DNA from: a virus
Length of the DNA stretch: 64,000 bases
Strand: one strand, 5' to 3'
IMG/VR virus record: IMGVR_UViG_3300010403_000024
Coordinates: 1-64,000 of that record
Part shown: in pieces, positions 55,397-62,900 of the stretch
Position numbering within the stretch: the stretch's first letter is position 1
How the letters are laid out: the number at the start of each line of letters is the position of its first letter
Program-made: the position numbers and the translations under genes
The notes under the pieces: model-generated
Seen by the model: only the letters and a program-made list of their open reading frames with translations
What the model was told of the DNA's origin: nothing
Databases searched by the model: none

Positions 55397-55581
55397 AAAA
55401 AGGAACAAAAGTAAGCTGGCTGGCCGCAGGCGCTACGGTGCGCGGCCACGGAGTAACCATCTCGGACGAAGAGAACGGCCATGTGATGGTCGCGGTTGAT
55501 AGCGGGGTGTTTGAATACATCCCATTGGCCTACCATGTGGTGATCCACTGCACCGTCACCTGGCTAACCGTCGAAGCATGA
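55393..55581 (+). CDS. hypothetical protein, 62 aa
   Basis: MKKGTKVSWLAAGATVRGHG, then VTISDEENGHVMVAVDSGVF and EYIPLAYHVVIHCTVTWLTV. A small beta barrel is plausible. Overlaps both neighbours by four bases. Not recognised. Confidence 0.58.
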   Translation: MKKGTKVSWLAAGATVRGHGVTISDEENGHVMVAVDSGVFEYIPLAYHVVIHCTVTWLTVEA

Positions 55582-55775
55582 CCGCCGCACAGTTAGCAGA
55601 CTTCAGGCGCCGCACCGGCGGCAGCATCGCGCCCGCGGTGCCGGTCAAGGAACTGCCCAAGTTTGCCGAGATGCTGGAAGTGTTCGCCACCAGCGACGAG
55701 CGCAAGTCGGCGTTAAAGAAGCTGGACGGGAAGAGCGAGGAGTGGCGCAAGGCGCTGGGCTTCAGCATTACGTGA
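55578..55775 (+). CDS. hypothetical protein, 65 aa
   Basis: MTAAQLADFRRRTGGSIAPA, then KFAEMLEVFATSDERKSALK and KLDGKSEEWRKALGFSIT. Small helical protein; not recognised. Coupled to the next GTG start. Confidence 0.55.
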   Translation: MTAAQLADFRRRTGGSIAPAVPVKELPKFAEMLEVFATSDERKSALKKLDGKSEEWRKALGFSIT

Positions 55776-56191
55776 GGCGAGCGAGGCGAGTGAAGCGAGC
55801 GAAGCGCAAAGCCAAGCCCATTGTGGATCGGCACTTGGGGGTGTTCCTAATGGGCCACCTCAACGTCGATCTCTACGCCAACACCCAGATGCAGGGAGGC
55901 GAGTTTTATTTCTGGCCCGACGAGAAGTCGCTGCCGTGCATCCGGGTCGGATTGGATGGAAGCTGGCCAGACACCATAAGCTGGCTGCTGCATGAGGCGC
56001 TGGAGTTTGCCCTGTGCCACCGGCAACTGCGCTTTGCGCGCACCGCAAAGCTCAATGGTGATCACGCGGATTTCCTGTTTGTGTTCGACCACTGCGAATA
56101 TGGAAACGTGTGTTCGATGGTGGGAAGATTTCTCGTCGATGCGCTGCCTGCGTGGACCAAGGCGTACCGGGAGTGGAAACGAAAGGGCTAG
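55772..56191 (+). CDS. putative metal-binding protein with LLHEALEFAL motif, 139 aa
   Basis: GTG start at the previous stop; the first codons are a GAGGCGAGCGAGGCGAGTGA-type repeat giving a basic leader (VRRARRVKRAKRK). The core has GHLNVDLYANTQMQGGEFYF and WPDTISWLLHEALEFALCHR, where LLHEALEFAL resembles the HE-containing helix of small phage metal-binding proteins. The C-terminus has FDHCEYGNVCSMVGRFLVDA. Zinc or metal binding is possible; function unknown. Confidence 0.6.
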   Translation: MRRARRVKRAKRKAKPIVDRHLGVFLMGHLNVDLYANTQMQGGEFYFWPDEKSLPCIRVGLDGSWPDTISWLLHEALEFALCHRQLRFARTAKLNGDHADFLFVFDHCEYGNVCSMVGRFLVDALPAWTKAYREWKRKG

Positions 56192-56319
56192 AGTTTAATC
56201 ACCCACGTTCGCTTGCACTTGTGGCACTCCCACACCGTCCCGGACATCACGACACCATGGAATTTTCCGTGCCTGCGCTTGCACCAGTTTGCCTTGAAGT
56301 TGTATAGCCACTTTTTCAT
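56188..56319 (-). CDS. lone minus-strand zinc peptide, 43 aa
   Basis: MKKWLYNFKANWCKRRHGKF, then HGVVMSGTVWECHKCKRTWV and IKL. Cys/His residues (C...H...CHKC) suggest one zinc site. It is the only minus-strand gene between 24.5 kb and the right edge, converges with the preceding gene by four bases and starts 29 bases from a palindromic operator. Confidence 0.55.
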   Translation of the reverse strand: MKKWLYNFKANWCKRRHGKFHGVVMSGTVWECHKCKRTWVIKL

Positions 56320-56347
56320 GCGGCAAGCTTCTCAAGTTTTGAAGCAG

Positions 56348-56364
56348 TAGGCAAAACTTGCCTA
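56348..56364. promoter_or_regulatory. perfect palindromic operator TAGGCAA-AAC-TTGCCTA (site 10)
   Basis: 17 bases with 7-base perfect arms, between the divergent zinc peptide (start 56319) and the internal protein gene (start 56397). The identical 17-mer occurs at 59874-59890. Confidence 0.7.
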
Positions 56365-56396
56365 GTCCGGGGGAATAGCGTAATAGACGCCTTGAG

Positions 56397-58043
56397 ATGG
56401 CAACGTACGCATCAGCCTTGTCGCCCCGTTACTACGGCGGGCAGCAGGTGAACCCGATGGGCTACGGCTCGAACATCGCCGACAATCAACTGATCGACTG
56501 GCAGCAGCAGCTCCAGAAATTCCCAAGAATCTACGGCACGGGTTGGGGCTATGGACCAGCGCCGGTGCCGACCGGAACGGCCAAGAGCGTGATGGCGGGC
56601 GCCTCGCCCTGGGGCGGATTTAACTTCGGAGCGGTCGCACCCTCGACGGCAACGGGCTCGACGAGTGGCCTGCCGCTGCTCACGACCTCGAAGTCTCCGG
56701 CGGGCAATGCGGCGCTGGAAGCGACGCTCGCGCGGGTGAGCAGCCTGTCGAACGACCCGAACCAGCCAGTGTTCACCACCATCAAGGACCCGGCGCAGGC
56801 GGCGCGGATCGCTGCCACCGGCGGACAGTTCGACACCGCGACCGGCCAGGGGCGCGAACGGCTGGCGGATTTCACGGCCAACTTTTTCAACGCCGCGCCG
56901 GAGGCCAAGCGTTACACCGATCAGGAGACGGGCGCGATCGGCGAATACTACGGTCCAGCCAGCGACCCCAACTCGGTCACGGCGTCATTGAACCGATTGC
57001 TCAACCAGCGCCGGCAAGCGGTGGCGGGCAGCCTGCAGCGGGCGCTGAACCAATCGGTGCGGCGCGGCAACATCAATCGATTGGGATTGGGCGGCGACTC
57101 GTCTTACAACAACCAGCAGTTTATGGACACGGCCGCCGGCATCATGTCGGGCGAGGCCGCGACCGAGGCGGAGTTGAACCGCAACAATTACCTGGCGGTG
57201 AAGGACGCGCAGGCGCGATTGGCCGGCCAGCGGAGCGGGCTGTTGCAGAATTATCTGACGCGGGATCTGATCCCGATAGAGGCTAACCAGCGCTTCCTGA
57301 GCAGCACGGTAGGGAACCTCGGTGCGCTCGGCAACGTGACGAACGCCAACAACCTTTACCAGACGCCCGAACAGTTGCAGAGCGCGAGGCTGGGGCTGCT
57401 CGGCCAGTACGGGGCGGACCTGAATGCGCTCAACATCTTCGGCGTAGGCGGGAATTTCCCAAGCCCGGCAGCGAACTGGGGGAATCCGAATCGGGGCTTG
57501 GGACCAATCGACTACAGCGGCTTCGGCGGCGGCCTGACGCTTGATGCGAGGACCGGCCAGGTGGTGGGTGGCGGCGGAGGAGGCACAAGCCAGACCCGCG
57601 GGATGTTGCCCGCCCAGTACGCCAATGCCGACCCGGTGACGCGGGCGGCGGCCATGCAGTATTATCAAGCGAGCGGGGTGTGGCCAAACCAGGACGTGAA
57701 CTACTCGCCCGAATTGTGGAACTGGGCGCGAGGACAAGTCGCGGGCATGCCGAGGCCGAACACCGGCACGACCGGCAACGTGGGATTGTACGGGTTGGAT
57801 TACGCCAGCCAAGTGGTGAACGGCGGAGGTGGAGGAAACCTGCCCGGCAATTACGGCCTGTACGGCACCGACTACGGGCCGCCGATGGTGAATGGCGCGC
57901 CGCTTGGCTACGGGCTTTACGGCACTGATTACGGCCCGAATGTGTGGCCAACAGCGGGCGGCGCACGCGGGGCGATGATTGACGCGCGACGCGCCGGGGG
58001 GCTGAGCGATGCGGATCTGGCCTACTTGTTCGGGGGTGGCTAA
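56397..58043 (+). CDS. Gly/Tyr-rich presumed internal virion protein, 548 aa
   Basis: MATYASALSPRYYGGQQVNP; residues 1-180 Gly/Pro/Ser-rich with Trp/Tyr (GTGWGYGPAPVPTG). A helical centre (about 200-340: RQAVAGSLQRALNQSVRRGN) follows, and a C-terminus with tandem NYGLYGTDYGPPMVNG / GYGLYGTDYGPNVWP repeats. Presumed virion protein from its place between tail genes and the giant protein. Family not recognised; an internal/ejection role is an inference. Confidence 0.58.
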   Translation: MATYASALSPRYYGGQQVNPMGYGSNIADNQLIDWQQQLQKFPRIYGTGWGYGPAPVPTGTAKSVMAGASPWGGFNFGAVAPSTATGSTSGLPLLTTSKSPAGNAALEATLARVSSLSNDPNQPVFTTIKDPAQAARIAATGGQFDTATGQGRERLADFTANFFNAAPEAKRYTDQETGAIGEYYGPASDPNSVTASLNRLLNQRRQAVAGSLQRALNQSVRRGNINRLGLGGDSSYNNQQFMDTAAGIMSGEAATEAELNRNNYLAVKDAQARLAGQRSGLLQNYLTRDLIPIEANQRFLSSTVGNLGALGNVTNANNLYQTPEQLQSARLGLLGQYGADLNALNIFGVGGNFPSPAANWGNPNRGLGPIDYSGFGGGLTLDARTGQVVGGGGGGTSQTRGMLPAQYANADPVTRAAAMQYYQASGVWPNQDVNYSPELWNWARGQVAGMPRPNTGTTGNVGLYGLDYASQVVNGGGGGNLPGNYGLYGTDYGPPMVNGAPLGYGLYGTDYGPNVWPTAGGARGAMIDARRAGGLSDADLAYLFGGG

Positions 58044-58051
58044 CACTCTTT

Positions 58052-58867
58052 ATGAAAAACTGGATTGCCAAAGCCACGCGCAACAAGGGCGGCTTGCACC
58101 GCTTTTTGATCGCAGCGCTCGCGCTCGCGCTCTGCCTGCCGGTCTTGGCGGATCGGCGCGGTCAACTGATGCAGCAGCGGCCAGGGAGTGCGGCGGCAAC
58201 CGCCATTCACTACTGGAAATTCGACGAGTCAGCCAGTCCATGGGCAGATTCGGTCGCGGCCACGGCCATGACTTCGGGCGACGCCGTGCTCTCAGCGACC
58301 GGGATACTCAATCTTGGAGTACGCTTCGCGAGTGTCGGAGCGACCCCAATCACGATCAATTCGGACAATGCCGCAAACATCGTGATCGGCGGAGCCGGAC
58401 TCACCTTCACCGCTTGGGTAAAGTTTGCCAGTTTTGGCACCAGCGCTGGGGCGCAAATCTTTTCCTTCACCGGCTCCTCACCGCTGAAACGATTCAGGGT
58501 GGTGGTCGATGACACTGGCACGCCAAATTTCTACATCGGGTTATCATTGCAATACACACCGACCGCGACATTTGCTCTCAACCAGTGGACGCTGGTGCGC
58601 ATCCAGTACGACAACTCGACCAAGAAATTCGGCTTTCAAAGGTCGGATGCCATGAACGGGATCGGCTCGCTGGAGGAGAGCGCGGTAGTCTCAGACTTGG
58701 CAGGGAGCACCAGCGGCTTCATCCAGTTGAGCAGTGACGGGGGGCCGGCGGCCTCAAATGATTATATTGAGGACGAGTGCGGGTTATGGAACCGGCTCTT
58801 GAGTTCGGGCGAGCACAGCACGCTCTATGGCGGCGGCTCGCCGCCATCGTACCCCAACGTGCCTTAA
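58052..58867 (+). CDS. secreted LamG-domain protein, 271 aa
   Basis: A basic start (MKNWIAKATRNKGGLHRF) and a hydrophobic core (LIAALALALCLPVLA) form a signal peptide, followed by ADRRGQLMQQRPGSAA. This signature is shared with the protein at 44475. The LamG domain includes IHYWKFDESASPWADSVAAT, LTFTAWVKFASFGTSAG, LNQWTLVRIQYDNSTKKFGF and DECGLWNRLLSSGEHSTLYG. Carbohydrate or protein binding outside the cell is likely; may decorate the host surface or the virion. Confidence 0.8.
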   Translation: MKNWIAKATRNKGGLHRFLIAALALALCLPVLADRRGQLMQQRPGSAAATAIHYWKFDESASPWADSVAATAMTSGDAVLSATGILNLGVRFASVGATPITINSDNAANIVIGGAGLTFTAWVKFASFGTSAGAQIFSFTGSSPLKRFRVVVDDTGTPNFYIGLSLQYTPTATFALNQWTLVRIQYDNSTKKFGFQRSDAMNGIGSLEESAVVSDLAGSTSGFIQLSSDGGPAASNDYIEDECGLWNRLLSSGEHSTLYGGGSPPSYPNVP

Positions 58868-58870
58868 CCT

Positions 58871-59767
58871 ATGGCCTACGTGTTTGGCAACGACTACGGC
58901 AACCTCTACGGCAACCTTCTGGGCACGCAGCAGGCCGATGCCTCGAACTGGTTTCGGATGTCGGACCTGGGCCGGGCGCAGGAGGGCGATCAGTTCAACC
59001 GCATGCTGGCGGTCAGCAATCTGGCCAATCAGGAAGCGGAGCGCGCGCGAGCCGCGCAGCAGTGGAATTTCCAGCGGCAGAACGCAGTGGCGGAGATGGC
59101 GCTACGGCAGGCGGCGGAGCGGCGGGCCGAGCAGGAGATGGGCCTGCGCGCCAAAGAGAGCGACTGGCGGATGCGGCAGCCGAATCCGACCGAGGAACGC
59201 GGGGCGGAGATGCTGTTTAAGAGTGCGCTGGAGGCCGCCGACACCGGGGAACTGACGCCGGAAGTGACGAAGACCCTGCCGGAGAGTCACCGGGAATTTC
59301 TCAACCTGCACAACGAACGGGCGCGCAAAGCGATCTCCGGACAGAAAAGCGATCTCGATGCGGCGGCGGATTTGTTGAACGAGATCACTTCGCTCGAGTA
59401 CCAGATCAAGCAGAGCAAGGAGGATATGCCGGGCTACATCAGCACCCGCCAACCCTTCGGCTTGCTGCCCGGACCCAAGCCGGGCGAGGGCCGCTACGCC
59501 CAGCGCGAGCGCATGATGGACGTGGATTTGCCGGAGTGGCAGAGCCGGCTGGAACAGTTGCAGAAGGCGGCAGCGTCAATCAGGCCCGAGACGCGGGCGC
59601 ACCTGCGGATCAATGAGCGCGGCTGGTGGGAACCCAATTTCAGGCTGCCGTGGGCTACGGGGCCAAGTGGTGCGATGCCGCCAACAGGATCACCAACTGC
59701 CGGACCAATCGCCGCAAGAGCGCCAGTGCTGGAGAACGACCCGCTTGGGTTGGGGATCAGACGATAG
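58871..59767 (+). CDS. coiled-coil presumed internal virion protein, 298 aa
   Basis: MAYVFGNDYGNLYGNLLGTQ (Gly/Tyr start like the gene at 56397), then a long helix (AERARAAQQWNFQRQNAVAE, LRQAAERRAEQEMGLRAKES) and a helical middle (LEYQIKQSKEDMPGYI). A Pro/Gly-rich end (ATGPSGAMPPTGSPTAGPIA) closes it. The order Gly/Tyr-rich protein, coiled-coil protein, giant protein resembles podovirus internal core genes. No family match claimed. Confidence 0.6.
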   Translation: MAYVFGNDYGNLYGNLLGTQQADASNWFRMSDLGRAQEGDQFNRMLAVSNLANQEAERARAAQQWNFQRQNAVAEMALRQAAERRAEQEMGLRAKESDWRMRQPNPTEERGAEMLFKSALEAADTGELTPEVTKTLPESHREFLNLHNERARKAISGQKSDLDAAADLLNEITSLEYQIKQSKEDMPGYISTRQPFGLLPGPKPGEGRYAQRERMMDVDLPEWQSRLEQLQKAAASIRPETRAHLRINERGWWEPNFRLPWATGPSGAMPPTGSPTAGPIAARAPVLENDPLGLGIRR

Positions 59768-59828
59768 GGCGAGCGCGGCAGAGGATTGCACTCTGCATGA
59801 TGGTTGCTCTTTTCACCTGGAGGGTGGA

Positions 59829-59870
59829 TGTCCATTTTTGCCGCCTCAAATGAGGAAGCAAAAATGGACA
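59829..59870. repeat. 42-base nested palindrome
   Basis: TGTCCATTTTTGC (59829-59841) and GCAAAAATGGACA (59858-59870) are exact reverse complements, with CCTCA-AA-TGAGG (59844-59855) nested inside. It could form a two-tier hairpin in the 152-base gap after the coiled-coil gene. No T-run follows, so it is not a standard terminator. Confidence 0.85.
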
Positions 59871-59873
59871 AGG

Positions 59874-59890
59874 TAGGCAAAACTTGCCTA
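59874..59890 (+). promoter_or_regulatory. perfect palindromic operator TAGGCAA-AAC-TTGCCTA (site 11)
   Basis: Identical to the site at 56348-56364, four bases after the 42-base palindrome and 29 bases before the ATG of the giant gene. Confidence 0.7.
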
Positions 59891-59919
59891 GCAGGCGGGC
59901 GTGGCGTACAAGGCCAGCA

Positions 59920-62900
59920 ATGCCGGGCAACAGCGTGATCAATGCGGTGCGGGAGAAATACCCGCAGTACGCGGACGTGGAGGACGATGAACTGACGCGG
60001 GCCATCGGGCAGAAGTATCCGCAATACCTGGACGTGGAGGATTTCGCGAAGGACTTCAAGCGGGTATCGGGCGCTCTCACTCAACCATCAAGCGAAACCA
60101 CTTCGGCAGGCGGCGCGATGCTGCGCACGGCGGTCAAGGGCGCGGTGCCGGCAGCGGCTTTCGGCACGGGCTTTGGCGCGGTCTATCCCTGGGCGACGGG
60201 TGCGCTCGCCCCTGTAACAGGGCCGCTGGCGCCGATCCTCGGAGCCATCCCGGCGGCGATTGCGGGGAGCGTGGCGGCGCGAGCAGCGGGCGCGGTGCAG
60301 GGAGCAGTGGCCGAGACGGTCGCGCCAGAGACAACCAAACGATTTGAGGAACTGGAGCGGGCGGATGTCGAGCAGCATCCAGGCGCGGTCTTTGCCGGGG
60401 AGCTGGCCAGCGGCCTGCCCTCGATGCGATTGGCACCGGGAACGGTCGCGCGCGGGATTGGGTTGTTGCCGCGGCTGGCCCGGGGGGCGGCGACAGCGGC
60501 AGAGAAGCAAGCGGTCGGCGAGGCCGCCGGTCGCGTAGTGGGTGGCGCGGTGTTTGGAGCAGCCACGCCGTTGCTCGAAGGACGGCTGCCGACCTGGCAT
60601 GATGTGCTGAGCGGGGCGGCGTTTACGAGCATCTACGGGGAGCCGAGGTGGCATGCGCCGGGGGCGCGGGCGGGAGCACGCTACGCACAACGTGGGAAGC
60701 TCGGCTACTTGTCACGGCAGGCGATCAAGGAAGGCGTCGCCGAGCCGATTGAAGGTGGAGAGAGGACAGAGCCTGAACCGCCGGAGACGGAGGAAGGCGG
60801 AGCGGGAGTGACGCAGCCGCCCCCTGGACCAGGACCGAAGACACCGCCGCCTGTGCAGGTGCCGGAACCGGAGACAGTCGAAGCGCGCACTGCCACAACC
60901 GAGCAACTGAACCGGGCGCGAAAGCTGGGCTACCGCATCCTGGCCAATCGCGGCGTGGCCCCCGATGTGGCGAATTTATTTGTCGAACGCTACGTGCAGC
61001 AGAACCAGCCGGCGGAAGTGGGCGAGAAGTTCCGAAGCGACCTCAATGCGGCCTTTGACGAGAGCGGTTTGCTCTCGGAGCGCGAGGCCAACCAGTACTC
61101 GAACGAAGCGCGGCTGCGGGCGGCGGAAGGGGTGGGCAGCGAATCGGAGATCCAGCAGGCCATAGAAAAGCACGCCCAACGGGCGCAGGAGATCGCGGCC
61201 AACAACCGAAAGATTTTAGCAAACGAAGGTCTGATCGAGAAAGGAAAAACCAGTGAAGGAGAAAAGCAAAAAGCAGGTGCGCTACCTGTTGTCGAGCGGC
61301 AGCCCGCTCAAGCCCAGCCAGAAGCAGAAGCTCAAGCGGGAACTGCACAGCGGCCAGGTGCGGGTGAAGAAAAGCAAGCTCAGCCGGTATTAAAACCGGA
61401 GTGGGCGACCGACTACCAGCCTGAGCAGTGGCGGGTGACGGTGCAGCGGGATGCGGCCACGCCGGAGGGCGGGACCATCCCGACCGGCTACGTGCAGATG
61501 GATCGGGTGATCGACGGCCAGAACACGCACTCGACCAACCCGGAGGCGATGCGGCAGGCGGGCTTGGAGGTGCCGACGACCGCCGAGTTGAAGACGCTGC
61601 CGCAGGGACAATACACGCTCGCGGAGGCGGTTAAGAAATTGGGCGAGAAAGCGGCTCCAGTTAAACCGACGACGATTAACCAAACTGCACCTGGGGCCGA
61701 GAATCTTAACCAGCCAGCAGGAGGCCAACAGAAAGTTGAGCCTATCACTGAAAGGGTAACACCGCCATTAACGCAGCCAGCCAAAGAGACAACGGCTGTC
61801 CCTGCAAAAGCTCCGGTGGCCAAAGCCCAAGCTGAAGTCTCGAAAGTTGCCAAGACGGAAGGCGTGCGGAGCGCGAAGGAGATCAAGACTGAACTGATTT
61901 CCAAAATCGAAGCAGCGCATAAGAATGCTCCGCTTCTCGCGGATTGGCGCAAGGGGATGCCTAGCCATATCACAATCGAAATTCCGGGTGATGGCACTTT
62001 CAAAGTCTTGAACAGCAAAGAGGCGATTGGCGAAGTGCTCGCGAATGCCAAACGTATCGCAACAAATCCAAACGTAAAAAGGACAGTCAAATCTTCTCAG
62101 GCTGTGGGCGATATTGCAGTTCAAGCTGAATCCGCAGCCAAGGCGTACGGCAGTCCCGAAGAAGCATACCGATCAGCTATCCGCCAACGAGACGCACTGC
62201 AATCTCAAGAACCACCTGCCGAAGCCGCAGAACGCGAGGCGTGGAACAAGCAAATTGAATCTGCTGATTTTCTGGCCATGGAACTCTACGGCAGCACCAA
62301 GGCTGGCAAACTGGAAACACAAGCCGAAGCCGCAAGAGATCGCGTCGCAACGTATAAAATTGGTGCCCAAGGATTTGAAAAGGAGATCGCCCGCCTCGAA
62401 GCGATTAAGAAAAAAAATCCAGCGAACAAAGAGAGGCTGAAGGACCTGAAAGAGCGTTATGCTGAGAACCGAGCTTTCATAGAAACGAACGAACGCAACG
62501 CCGCGAAATGGGAACAGGAAGCCGCAAAGGAAAAGGCTGCGCTTGAACAACCCGCCGCCAAGCCCTCGGAAGCGGTGCCGGAGAAGGGATTGGACGAACA
62601 GATCGAGGCCCAGAAAGCCAAGCTGAAAGACAGCGCCTCCGGCTTCTACAAGATGGGGATCACGCCCCAGATGAACCTGCAATTTTACCGGGACCTGTAC
62701 GACCTGGCGGTGCTCTACGTGAAGAAGGGAGTGAAGACCGTCGAGGACTTCGCGCGGGAGACTGGCTTCAAGGTGAGCGCCACGTTGCGCAAGGCGTGGG
62801 AGGATGCGAGTGCCGGGCGCGCCCCAGAAGCTGAAGCGGAGAAGGTGCCGACGCCAGAGGCCTCCGAGTTCAGGGCTGACACCGACGGCGCTGTTACAAG

